From Verrucomicrobiota bacterium (GTDB taxonomy: Bacteria > Verrucomicrobiota > Verrucomicrobiia > JADLBR01): a stretch of DNA of 64,000 nt. Below are positions 8,559 through 16,936 of this stretch, in pieces. The stretch's first letter is position 1. The number at the start of each line of letters is the position of its first letter. Location of the stretch: NCBI GenBank assembly GCA_029560585.1, contig JAKQKQ010000024.1:24633-88632 (forward strand), read 5' to 3'. Both the position numbers and the translations under genes were made by a program. Below the pieces are notes generated by a model. It did not search any database. It worked only from the letters and a program-made list of their open reading frames with translations, and was not told the DNA's origin.

Positions 8559-10634
8559 TCAGTTCAGCTTTTTCTGGCGGCCGCTTCGCTTCTTGGTGTC
8601 GGCGCGGCCGAAGACAGACGCGCACATTTCTTGGGAAGGGACGAGATGGCGATACTCGAACGCCTGCATGCGGTCGTCGGCGGGCACGGCGGCGCGGACG
8701 ATTTCCTTGCCATCGATGTTGGCGCGGCCCTCGAACTCGATGCTTATCGGATTGGGGCTGGGCTTTTCGGGGGCGGTCAGGGTGAGTTTGACCTTGTCTT
8801 CCTTGGAGGGCACTTTGCCGTCGGTCAGGATGAAACCGGGCGGGGGATTCTTGAGCGAGACTGCGATCTCGCCGGTGAAACCATCCTTGCGCAGGGCATA
8901 GACGATGACGGGGATCTTCGAGCCGGCGCGCGCGTTGATGGTCGAGGGCACGGCACGCAGCGCGAAGTCGGGCATCGGGGGGCTGATCCGCAGGCGGTAT
9001 CCGAATTCGGGGCCGCCCTTGTGTTGCGTGTCTCTGAGGTTCAGGAGGTAGGTGCCGTCCTTGGGGAGCGTGGCGATCAGGTAGGAGTCGGCATGGTGGG
9101 TGGTGAGGCCGGCGCCGCGGTCGGTGTTATCGTCATTGAACGCGATCTCCTTGCCGGCCGCGTCGGTGAGCTGCAGCGAGGAATCGAGGGGCGAATTGAG
9201 GCGACGGGCCATGACCTCGGCGACGATCTGCTGTCCTGCTTTGCCCTCGAACGAGAACGTGTCCGCGGTGTCCGGTTTGAGGATGCGGCCGTTGACAATG
9301 ACGGGCGGCGTGACGCGCTGCGCGCGCGCAGGGCCTTGGGGGAGTTCCTGGTCGAGGCATTCCGGCAGGTTGTCCACGGAGAAGGGGACGAAGTTCGAGA
9401 CGTGGCTATCTTTTCGGACGGAGATGGGGTAGGCCCCGGGGGCCTTATCTCTGTCGTCGACGACGATCCTGGTGGCCGGCAGGTTCCATCCGTTCAGGTC
9501 GACACCGGTCCGGGTCCCGGCGGGTCCGCCCAGCGGGAAGATGCTGGTGATGAAGGGTGTTTCGCCGACCGTGATGCGATATACAAAATCCTCGCGGCCG
9601 CGGTAGATGGAGTCCTTGATCTCGATGGCGTACTCTCCATCAGCCGGAATCTGGTAGTGGACGACGGGGTCGGGGTTGAAGCGGAAATCGTCCGTGTAGG
9701 CGAGTTCCTTGCCGCTGGAATCGTAGAGGGAGAGGGTGGCCTGGAACCAGCCGGGGACGGCATCGGAGATATAGGGGATCAGGTCGCGCGCGCTGACCGC
9801 GATGACGAGCTTCTGTCCCTTCCTGGCCGTGAAATGATAATGGTCCACCTCTCCTGGGAGGATCTGCCCGTTGATGATCCCGGGAAGGGAGACGTTCATG
9901 ACAGACTTTGTCGTGGCTCCCTTTTTCTTGGGCGAGAAGGAGGTTTTGGCAATGGAACTGCGCTGCTCCGCGATATTTTTCGAGGCCGCCTCGGAGAACT
10001 CGGGCAGTTCGCCGACGTAAAACACGAGCGGATTCGAGAGGCCGGCGGTCGTGCCGATCCGGAGTTCGCGTCGGCCCGGGGTGGCATCGGGGGCGACCGT
10101 GAGCTGGCAGACGACGAGCTCGCAGATCGCGGGGTTGGCGGGGCGGCGGACGCCGGAGGACATCTTTTTCCTCGTCTCGGCCAGCAACTTTTCGTCGGCC
10201 GCCGTCCATGTCGCATTGGCGTATTTCTTTTTGAGTTCCTCTATCTCCTTGTCGTCGGTCGCGCTGCTCTTGATGTCCTTGGAGTTCTTGAAGCTCCTGA
10301 AGTTCTCCAGCGCCTTGAAGTTCTTCTGGACGACGGCCTTTCGGGCCAGCAGCTCATCGACTTGTATCCGGGCGTTGTTGAGTTCTTTGCCGCTGATGGG
10401 GTGGATAAAGTCGGTGACGGTGGCGGATACGCCGCCGCCCGAGACGTAGATGTTGGTGGCGCCGTTGAGGAACTGGCCGGCGATGACGTGTTCGGACGTC
10501 GTGCCCTGTTTGGCCCCTGCGGGATAGACGTAGCCGATGGAGAACGAGCGGCCCTGCTGTTGCGCCCAGGAGGTGGGCGCGAGCGCGAGGAGGGCCAAGA
10601 GGCCAAGGGGCAGATGGGATGAGCGAGGTTTCAT
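8559..10634 (-). CDS. Secreted protein with pre-peptidase C-terminal (PPC) domains
   Basis: Exported 691-residue protein of unknown molecular function, third gene of a DUF1549-DUF1501-PPC operon characteristic of Planctomycetes and Verrucomicrobia. A signal peptide occupies residues 1-24 (ends TSWAQ). Two PPC-like beta sandwiches can be seen: one around PGEVDHYHFTARKGQKLVIA followed by LYDSSGKELAYTDDF, and one around KPDTADTFSFEGKAGQQIVA followed by LQLTDAAGKEIAFNDDN. An IPT/TIG-like segment (FITSIFPLGGPAGTRTGVDL) lies between them. A lysine-rich, possibly helical stretch is present at about 100-160. No protease catalytic residues are recognisable. The ATG is one base after the DUF1501 stop (TGATATG), indicating coupled translation. 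Confidence 0.8.
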   Translation of the reverse strand: MKPRSSHLPLGLLALLALAPTSWAQQQGRSFSIGYVYPAGAKQGTTSEHVIAGQFLNGATNIYVSGGGVSATVTDFIHPISGKELNNARIQVDELLARKAVVQKNFKALENFRSFKNSKDIKSSATDDKEIEELKKKYANATWTAADEKLLAETRKKMSSGVRRPANPAICELVVCQLTVAPDATPGRRELRIGTTAGLSNPLVFYVGELPEFSEAASKNIAEQRSSIAKTSFSPKKKGATTKSVMNVSLPGIINGQILPGEVDHYHFTARKGQKLVIAVSARDLIPYISDAVPGWFQATLSLYDSSGKELAYTDDFRFNPDPVVHYQIPADGEYAIEIKDSIYRGREDFVYRITVGETPFITSIFPLGGPAGTRTGVDLNGWNLPATRIVVDDRDKAPGAYPISVRKDSHVSNFVPFSVDNLPECLDQELPQGPARAQRVTPPVIVNGRILKPDTADTFSFEGKAGQQIVAEVMARRLNSPLDSSLQLTDAAGKEIAFNDDNTDRGAGLTTHHADSYLIATLPKDGTYLLNLRDTQHKGGPEFGYRLRISPPMPDFALRAVPSTINARAGSKIPVIVYALRKDGFTGEIAVSLKNPPPGFILTDGKVPSKEDKVKLTLTAPEKPSPNPISIEFEGRANIDGKEIVRAAVPADDRMQAFEYRHLVPSQEMCASVFGRADTKKRSGRQKKLN

Positions 10635-10635
10635 A

Positions 10636-12018
10636 TCACATGATCTCGGTCAGGCGGCCGCCTGATTTTACGGTGCCGTCGAGCGCGGGGAGGACCGCGA
10701 CGTCGAGTCCCTGCGGGTGCGGCAATTTCGCGGCGCCGTCTATGCCGAGCAGATCGTAGATGCTTCCCACGAGATCCACCGGATAGACGGGGCGTTCCTT
10801 GACCTCCTCGCCGGTTTCGGTGGAGGAGCCGACGACGTGGCCGCCCTTGAAGCCGCCGCCGGCGACGACGTGCGAGAAGACCTTGCCGAAGTGGCCGCGC
10901 CCGCCATTCCACGGGGGTTCCCATTGGACCTTGGGCGTGCGGCCGAACTCGCCGCCCCACCAGACGATGGTGCTTTCGAGGAGGCCGCGGTCGGCGAGGT
11001 CCTGCAGCAGGGTGGCCATGCCCTTGTCCAATTCGGGCAATTTGCGCGTCATGATCTGGAAGTGCCCCTTATGGGTGTCCCAGCCCTCGAAGTTGATCGT
11101 GACGTAGGGCACGCCGCGCTCGACCAGTCGCCGGGCCACGAGGCAGGATTGCCCAAACTTGTTGCGGCCGTAGCGCTCGCGGATCTCGGCCGATTCCTGG
11201 GTCACATCGAACACCTTGCCGGCGTCGCCGAGGATCAGGTCGTAGGCCTGCTTTTCGCACTGTGCGGCGGTGATGAGCTCTGGGTCGCGATCCATTGATT
11301 GGCCGATCGTGTTGAGTTTGCCCAGGAGGTCGCGACGGGTCTTCTGGCGCTCTTCGGTGATGCCCTGGGTGACGACGCCCTCGACGACGAACTTGCTCTG
11401 GGAGGGGTCGCCGCCGGTGGCGAAGGGCTTGGCGCGCGAGCCGAGGAAGCCGGCCTCGGCGAATCGGCCCTGGAGTTTCGTCATGACGATATAGGGTGGG
11501 ATGAGGCCCTTGTAGCCCCCGGCGTAGCCCTTGAAGAGCGAAACGACGGCGCCGGCGGTGGGAAAGCTCTGTCCGTCTCCGGGCGTGTGCGCGGTCTGGA
11601 CCATGTACGCGGCCGTCTCGTGGCCGTTGCTCCCATGGGTCATGCTTCGGATGATCGAGTACTTATCGGCCTGCTTGGCGAGTTCGGGCAACAGCTGGCC
11701 GATCTGGATGCCGTCCACGTTGGTCGGGATGGGTTTGTCCAGCGGCCCGCAGTAGTCTTTGCCCGCGCCCGGTTTGGGGTCGAAAGTATCGAGGTGGCAT
11801 GGGCCGCCCCACATCCAGATCTGGATGACGGACTTGGCTTTCGCCTTGGGGTTGACCTGGGGAGCCTGAGGGGCGCCAAACGCGCGAACCGACCATGAGT
11901 CGGCCAGCAAGAGGGCGGCGGCCCCCTGGAGTCCACGCCCCAGCGCCTCGCGTCGGGTGATGCGGCTGGCGCGGCCGTCCGGGGCCACGCCTCTTGTGGG
12001 AATGTATGGGTTGTTCAC
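10636..12018 (-). CDS. DUF1501 domain-containing protein, Tat-exported
   Basis: Member of the DUF1501 family (alkaline-phosphatase/sulfatase-like fold), biochemical role unknown. The N-terminus has a twin-arginine signal (SRITRREALGRG followed by AAALLLADSWSVRAFG), implying folded export, probably with a bound metal. Conserved segments include VIQIWMWGGPCHLDTFDPKP near residue 65, MTHGSNGHETAAY, and WDTHKGHF with WWGGEFGRTP further on. The start is GTG at 12018, preceded by a GAGAGG Shine-Dalgarno-like sequence about 9 bases upstream. It lies 29 bases downstream of the DUF1549 gene and is directly coupled to the PPC-domain gene. The family's recurrent association with DUF1549/DUF1553 proteins suggests a shared periplasmic complex or pathway. 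Confidence 0.9.
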   Translation of the reverse strand: MNNPYIPTRGVAPDGRASRITRREALGRGLQGAAALLLADSWSVRAFGAPQAPQVNPKAKAKSVIQIWMWGGPCHLDTFDPKPGAGKDYCGPLDKPIPTNVDGIQIGQLLPELAKQADKYSIIRSMTHGSNGHETAAYMVQTAHTPGDGQSFPTAGAVVSLFKGYAGGYKGLIPPYIVMTKLQGRFAEAGFLGSRAKPFATGGDPSQSKFVVEGVVTQGITEERQKTRRDLLGKLNTIGQSMDRDPELITAAQCEKQAYDLILGDAGKVFDVTQESAEIRERYGRNKFGQSCLVARRLVERGVPYVTINFEGWDTHKGHFQIMTRKLPELDKGMATLLQDLADRGLLESTIVWWGGEFGRTPKVQWEPPWNGGRGHFGKVFSHVVAGGGFKGGHVVGSSTETGEEVKERPVYPVDLVGSIYDLLGIDGAAKLPHPQGLDVAVLPALDGTVKSGGRLTEIM

Positions 12019-12047
12019 CGTGATACCTCTCTCTTCTCGTCGTTCGT

Positions 12048-13874
12048 TCAGTGGCGATACAGGAACTCGGGGTTGTTGATCAGGGCCCAGGCGAGGTCAA
12101 CCGCGACATCGTACCTGGAGGAACTGGTCTTGGCGTATTCGGCCACGGTCTCCAACTCCTTTGGCGTCGGGAACCGCGAAAGGATCGTGAGATAGAGGGC
12201 TTCCGCGAACTCCGCCGGTTTGGCTGCGCTGGGGGCGTCGTCCTCGGCGTCGCGTCCCCTGTTCGACGCTTTGGCGCCCTTTTCGGATCTGTCGCGCCTG
12301 TTGGGCCGGTCGGATTTAGAAAACTTGCGAGCCCGCGCGGGGTCGGCGGCCTGGAATAGGGTCCTTAGCTTGGGGCTGTTGACAATCTTGTCCTGGATGT
12401 GGCTGGAGTTCAGGAGATACAGCCGCTGGTCGGTCGTCGGGGCGCTGGCGCGCTCGGACTGCAGGCCCGTGTCGCGCGCGGGCCGTCCGAACATCTCGAG
12501 GAACGAGCTGGTGATGCTGGAGTCAGGCAGCGCGATGGATCGCTGGTCTTCGGGGATGAACGTGAAAGGTTCGGGGACGGGGCTGGAATACGTTTCCGTC
12601 GTGCCCGTGATCTGGTTGAGGGCATCGATGAGGACCTCCGCCTCCAGCCGCCGGAGGGGATAGCAGGCGAAATTGGCGCGGGCCTCGGGGGTATCCTTTT
12701 TCGGGACGGACGAGAGCTGATAGACCTGCGAATTCATGATGAGCCGCATGATGTGTTTCAGATCGTATTTGTTGGCCGCGAGTTCCTTTTCGAGATAGTC
12801 CAGCAGCTCCGGGCTCACCGGCTTGTTGTCCGGCCGAATATCGTCCGGCTCGTGAATGATCCCGCGGCCCAGCAGCCACGCCCAGGTACGGTTGACGGCG
12901 GCTCGCGCAAACCAGGGATTCTTTGGCGTGATCAGCCAGTTGGCGAAGACGACGCGGGGGTCTTGGTCGGGCCCGATTCGGGCGGGCATCCCATCCGGGA
13001 AATTGGTCCTGATGGGTTCGGTGGGCGGGGGTGGGGCCGCGACGGTGATCGTTACATTAGTCGCGGGCTCGGCGGCCGTTTGGGGGGCGGCGTTGGTTGG
13101 CGCGTCTGGGTCCTTGCGGGAATCGAAAAAGACGATTTCCTCCTTCCATTCGCCTGTGGGCTTGTAGGTGATCTTGGAGAAGAACTCCGCCATTTCGGCC
13201 AATTTGTCTTTTGGCCATTTATCGGCGCGGGTACCCATGAAAGTGAGGGCGACGGCCTCGGCGACTCCGGTGGGAGTTTTGTTTTGGACGGCGCGGTAGA
13301 AGTTGACCTGGCCGACGCGGAAGTTGCTGCCGTTTGCGGTGAGCATTTCGCGCACGAACCGGTCGTAGGGCATGTTGTCGCGGATGCTGTCTCGGATCCA
13401 CCGGTGATACGCCTGGGCCGCGTTTGGCCAGAGGTTAATTGGGAACTCCGCCCTGACGCGGAGCACGTCGCTCCACCTCATCGCCCAGTAATCCGCGAAT
13501 TCGGGGCGATCGAGGAGTTGATCGATTAGGGCCGCGCGCTTGTCGTGGTTCTCGCTGCGCAAGAATTCCTCGGTCTCTTTGGCGGTGGGCAGGGTACCGA
13601 TCACATCGAGGTACGCGCGGCGGACGAAGACGGCATCGGAGCATGGGTTGGCCGGTTGGATGTTAAGCCTCCTGAGATTTGCAAAGACGAACTGGTCGAT
13701 TTTGCCCTTGGGCATCAGGGTCGCGTCGGCTTCATACGGATTCGCCGTGGCGGTCGCAAGATGAACGGCCAGAAGGATAAACGCTGTGGCACTGACGCGA
13801 AATCGCACTGGGAGCGCGCGCCGGGATACACGGCAACCTCTACGGTCGGCAGGGACCGGATTGAGCAAGCCCAT
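12048..13874 (-). CDS. DUF1549 and DUF1553 domain-containing protein, exported
   Basis: First gene of the operon. An N-terminal hydrophobic signal (FRVSATAFILLAVHLATATA) is followed by a DUF1549 region (residues about 55-250, with DAVFVRRAYLDVIGTLPTA and YWAMRWSDVLRVRAEF). A low-complexity linker comes next, then a DUF1553 region (WLITPKNPWFARAAVNRTWA; RLIMNSQVYQLSS; YPLRRLEAEVLIDALNQITG). A highly charged segment near the end (SKSDRPNRRDRSEKG) is odd for the family. The cytochrome c domain often fused to these proteins in Planctomycetes is absent: no CxxCH motif is visible. Function remains unknown. The start at 13874 is immediately preceded by an AT-rich box (ATTAATAAAT), compatible with a very short leader. 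Confidence 0.9.
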   Translation of the reverse strand: MGLLNPVPADRRGCRVSRRALPVRFRVSATAFILLAVHLATATANPYEADATLMPKGKIDQFVFANLRRLNIQPANPCSDAVFVRRAYLDVIGTLPTAKETEEFLRSENHDKRAALIDQLLDRPEFADYWAMRWSDVLRVRAEFPINLWPNAAQAYHRWIRDSIRDNMPYDRFVREMLTANGSNFRVGQVNFYRAVQNKTPTGVAEAVALTFMGTRADKWPKDKLAEMAEFFSKITYKPTGEWKEEIVFFDSRKDPDAPTNAAPQTAAEPATNVTITVAAPPPPTEPIRTNFPDGMPARIGPDQDPRVVFANWLITPKNPWFARAAVNRTWAWLLGRGIIHEPDDIRPDNKPVSPELLDYLEKELAANKYDLKHIMRLIMNSQVYQLSSVPKKDTPEARANFACYPLRRLEAEVLIDALNQITGTTETYSSPVPEPFTFIPEDQRSIALPDSSITSSFLEMFGRPARDTGLQSERASAPTTDQRLYLLNSSHIQDKIVNSPKLRTLFQAADPARARKFSKSDRPNRRDRSEKGAKASNRGRDAEDDAPSAAKPAEFAEALYLTILSRFPTPKELETVAEYAKTSSSRYDVAVDLAWALINNPEFLYRH

Positions 13875-14099
13875 ATTTATTAATCTAATCGCAATTTTCG
13901 GCTGGTTTAGGACATGGTCAAACAGAATCGGAGGTCTCGTGGGTCGCTGGGCAGGGCTTTGGGTTCGTTCGAATCGGGCCGCGTGCGGAATAAGGGGAAT
14001 CTATGGCGTTCTTCAACGGGGTGCCGGCCAGATCGGGTGAGCGAATTGCGTTTTGGTGAAAAGAATCGCCATTTTGCGAATTAGGGGCAGCCTGGGGCC
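13875..14099. promoter_or_regulatory. Divergent promoter region between DUF1549 operon and XylR-type gene
   Basis: This 225-base gap separates two divergent starts. GCGAATT occurs twice, at about 14040 and 14078, flanking the likely regulator promoter. AT-rich sequence abuts the start of the DUF1549 gene. A XylR-family protein often binds its own intergenic region, so these are candidate operators, but this is inference only. Confidence 0.35.
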
Positions 14100-15263
14100 A
14101 TGGCGCGAAGGGGCGGCAGGAGGATCCCGCTGGTGGTGCTGTTGATCGAGTCCTCGCGATCTTCGGGAAGGGCGTTGCTGCGGGGAGTGGCGGACTACGC
14201 GCGACATCACGGGCCGTGGGCATTTCTGTGGGAGCCGGGGGGGTTGGAAAAGGCGCGGCCGCGGATGCGGGGTTTATCGGCTGACGGGGTGATAGCGAGG
14301 GACACGGAGCCAGTGCGGGAAGTGATGCGCCGGGGGCTGCCGGTGGTGGTGTTTGGGCACAGGCATGAGGCGGTGCCCGGTGTGGCGAACGTGATCACCG
14401 ATTCGGCGGCGATCGGGAGGATGGGGGCAGGGCATCTTCTCGAGCGGGGATTTCGCGAGTTCGCCTACTGCGGGCTGCCGGGTGCGCCATGGTCAGAATC
14501 GAGGGGCGAGAGCTTTCGGGGGTCGGTGGAGGGGGCGGGTTTTCGGGTGCACGAGTTTGGTTCTCGTGGGCAAAGGGGGGAGGGGCAGGGTGGGGCCGAG
14601 CAGCGGCGGATGGCGCGCTGGCTGGAGGGGCTGCCGAAGCCGGTGGGGGTGATGGCATGCAATGATGACGTTGGCGAGCGTGTGATCGAGGCATGCAAGT
14701 TGGCGGGGTTGCGGGTGCCGGACGAGGTGGCGGTGCTTGGGGCAGACAATGACGAGCTGGTGTGCGAGCTATCGGACCCGCCGCTCAGCAGCGTCGCGAT
14801 CGGATTCGAGCGCGCCGGCTACGAGAGCGCGCGGGTGCTTCACCGGATGATGGCGGGGCGACTTGCGGGCGGGCAGAGAATCGTGGTTCGGGCCTCGGGG
14901 GTGGTGCCCCGGCAGTCCACCGATGTACTGGCGATGGACGATGAGCAGCTGGTAAAGGGACTTCGCTTCATCCGGCAGGGGGGGGCATCGGCGATGCGGG
15001 TTGATGAGGTGGCCAGGGCGTCGGGCCTATCGCGGCGGGTGTTAGAAAAGAGGTTCCGGATGCGGCTGGGGCGCTCGGTCCTTGCGGAGATCCGGCGGGT
15101 CCGCGTGGAACGGATCGCGCGCATGTTGGCGGAGACGAATCTGACGGTGTCGCAGATTGCGCTAGAGCTGGGTTTTGAGGGCGTGGAGCACGTGGCGCGG
15201 TATTTCCGTCGCGAGCGTGGGATGACGCCGCTGGAGTTCCGGAGGAAATGCGGGGGGAGATGA
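14100..15263 (+). CDS. XylR-type transcriptional regulator (LacI-like sensor + AraC HTH)
   Basis: DNA-binding regulator expected to respond to a sugar. Residues 10-285 form a periplasmic-binding-protein-like sensor (VVLLIESSRSSGRALLRGVA; VITDSAAIGRMGAGHLLERG; VMACNDDVGERVIEACK; VAVLGADNDELVCELSDPPL). Residues about 295-387 form an AraC-type double helix-turn-helix (VDEVARASGLSRRVLEKRFR; RIARMLAETNLTVSQIALEL; ARYFRRERGMTPLEFRRK). This architecture and length match the XylR family expanded in Verrucomicrobia. It is divergent from the DUF1549/DUF1501/PPC operon, which may be its target; the gap holds a repeated GCGAATT. The ligand cannot be read from the sequence. Confidence 0.93.
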   Translation: MARRGGRRIPLVVLLIESSRSSGRALLRGVADYARHHGPWAFLWEPGGLEKARPRMRGLSADGVIARDTEPVREVMRRGLPVVVFGHRHEAVPGVANVITDSAAIGRMGAGHLLERGFREFAYCGLPGAPWSESRGESFRGSVEGAGFRVHEFGSRGQRGEGQGGAEQRRMARWLEGLPKPVGVMACNDDVGERVIEACKLAGLRVPDEVAVLGADNDELVCELSDPPLSSVAIGFERAGYESARVLHRMMAGRLAGGQRIVVRASGVVPRQSTDVLAMDDEQLVKGLRFIRQGGASAMRVDEVARASGLSRRVLEKRFRMRLGRSVLAEIRRVRVERIARMLAETNLTVSQIALELGFEGVEHVARYFRRERGMTPLEFRRKCGGR

Positions 15264-15410
15264 GGGGATGTTTTGGATTCGGCTCCCAACAATCGACATC
15301 CAACAGGGCCGTGTTGCGGGATGGCGCGAAGATCGGGGCAGGCGCGGCTGGTCACACATCGGATGGCAATGGAGGGCCTGCCCGCATGGCCGCAGAAGGC
15401 AAATTCCGCC

Positions 15411-16097
15411 TCAGCGTGATCTCGCAGATGGCCGTGCCGGACTTGATTTCGGAGGTATCGGCGATCGCGCAGGGTTCGATTTGAGAACATTCTTGCTGAG
15501 GTAGACACCCAGTGCCTTGCCGGTTTTCGCGTATCCTTCCTGAATCCGGTAGGCCACATCAAAATCATAGCCTATCACATCGCGGCCCGGCGCTTTGAGG
15601 ATTTCAACCACCGCAAGTTCTTTGGCGCGGTCATTGGTTTCCACGAACTGCGCTTGGGTGCTCACCGACGCGGGAGCGCGCATCACGGCGGCGTTCCAAC
15701 CGGGTTCGATGGCGATGGTCTTTAGCACTAGGGTGTACTTGGCTTCGGGGTCCTTGCCGACTTTTAGGGAGCATCCTTGATCGGTAATCTGCTTGTTGAT
15801 TAACTCCTCGAATTTGGGTTCGAAACGGTTGGCCCGATCAGCTTTCCAGCTTTCGAGCCACTTGTCACCTTTGCCCGCTTCTTTCGCGTTATACTCAGCC
15901 ACTTTTTTGTTGGTGTAGGACTGCTCGGTATCCTTGCCCACGGTCAGGTTGGCGTACCTGTATTCTACGTTCAGTGATTTCTCGCCTTTCAGGAAATCCA
16001 ATGAACCCGACTTGACGGTGATCTTTTGCGCGTGCAGGCACGCAACGGAAAAGAACAATGCTCCTGCCAGAGCCATCTGCGTTTTAAGATTCTTCAT
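15411..16097 (-). CDS. Small secreted protein of unknown function
   Basis: I do not recognise this gene's function. The 228-residue product has a signal peptide (residues 1-23, LAGALFFSVACLHAQ). A mature region of mixed alpha/beta character follows (FLKGEKSLNVEYRYANLTVG; FEELINKQITDQGCSLKVG; YTLVLKTIAIEPGWNAAV; AKELAVVEILKAPGRDVIGY). The spacing of strands resembles small periplasmic proteins or lipoproteins in Bacteroidetes and Verrucomicrobia. The last 20 or so residues are Pro/Ser/Arg-rich and look unlike the rest, so the 3' end may be frameshifted. Base composition looks more AT-rich than its neighbours, hinting at acquisition. The start at 16097 is preceded by TATACGAATTACGAAAC, which lacks a Shine-Dalgarno sequence. 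Confidence 0.65.
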   Translation of the reverse strand: MKNLKTQMALAGALFFSVACLHAQKITVKSGSLDFLKGEKSLNVEYRYANLTVGKDTEQSYTNKKVAEYNAKEAGKGDKWLESWKADRANRFEPKFEELINKQITDQGCSLKVGKDPEAKYTLVLKTIAIEPGWNAAVMRAPASVSTQAQFVETNDRAKELAVVEILKAPGRDVIGYDFDVAYRIQEGYAKTGKALGVYLSKNVLKSNPARSPIPPKSSPARPSARSR

Positions 16098-16293
16098 GTT
16101 TCGTAATTCGTATAGTCCCGTTTAATGATGCACGCGTAGCGGGTAATGGCCCGCGTTTCAAGCATAAGCTCAAACGCCCTAGCGACTCCGAATTGCCTCA
16201 AACGAAACGAGACCTGGGCCGGTGTGTGGGAGGCGGTCATTCTGGATCGTTGCCTGACAACTGGCGACATCGGGAGTGTGCTCCCGCGGTGGT

Positions 16294-16623
16294 GAACTCG
16301 CCCCCCGCGTATAGGTCGGCGCCCGACACCGCCAGCGCAGAAATCCAATCGGTCATCCCGGAGCCCAGGGGCGACCACTGGGTGCCATTCCATTTTGCGA
16401 CGCAGTTCGCGATTGCCTCGCCAACTATGATGAAACTACCGCCGACGTACAGATTGCCTGGACTATCCACAACCGCAGGATTGACACTGTCATCAGCACC
16501 GGGCACGCGTCCCATTCTGATCCAATCCTCATCGCTGAAGGTGGGGTCGATGCGCACGGGATCGGTCGCGTCGGTGTCGTCCACCACAATGGCGAGATGT
16601 GAGGCAAAGGCCATCTCGACTCT
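16294..16623 (-). pseudogene. Fragment of a beta-propeller / repeat surface protein
   Basis: A reverse-strand frame here encodes two repeats typical of secreted propeller-like proteins: SVNPAVVDSPGNLYVGGSFI followed by VAKWNGTQWSPLGSGM, then ISALAVSGADLYAGGEFTTA. Full-length proteins carry many such units plus a signal peptide and a C-terminal sorting domain. Here only about 110 residues remain. Upstream sequence in the same frame runs into the region opposite the four-helix-bundle remnant and downstream sequence loses the pattern. I read it as a decayed remnant. The rest of the interval 16098-16744 shows no intact gene. Confidence 0.6.
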
Positions 16624-16744
16624 TCGGTGGCGGTCAACCGGTTCCTGATCTGCGGGGATCCGACTTTCGGTTTTGCGCGCATCTGGTGCGGCGACTGCGC
16701 ACTGTTGATTTTCGATTGCCGACTGCCGATGGAAGATCGAGCAT

Positions 16745-16936
16745 TTGGCCATGGATAGGAACGAACTGAAGGATCGAACGAAGGCGTTTGCGCTGCGGGT
16801 CACGCGGCTGGTGGATCATCTGCCCAAATCGGTGAAGGGCCGTTGCATCGCGGATCAGTTGATGCGCTCGGCGACATCGGTGGCCGCAGACAATCGTGGG
16901 GCGTGCCGATCACGATCCAGGGTGGAGTTCGTCTCG
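16745..16936 (+). pseudogene. Truncated four-helix-bundle (S23/IVP-type) gene, fused to the sulfatase frame
   Basis: The first 65 or so codons match the N-terminal half of the small four-helix-bundle proteins once annotated as S23 ribosomal or rRNA-intervening-sequence proteins: ELKDRTKAFALRVTRLVDHL, then IADQLMRSATSVAADNRGAC and RSRSRVEFVSIL. Intact homologues are about 115-125 residues. Here the match stops in helix 2/3 and passes directly, in frame, into the hydrophobic signal segment of a sulfatase. The C-terminal half is not seen nearby. The simplest reading is a deletion that joined two genes. Confidence 0.7.

Noticed and set aside
8544..10622. Forward-strand open frame of 692 codons opposite the PPC-domain gene
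   Set aside because: It mirrors a well-supported exported protein on the other strand. Its sequence is Gly/Val/Asp-rich with no family resemblance, as expected of antisense frames in GC-rich DNA.
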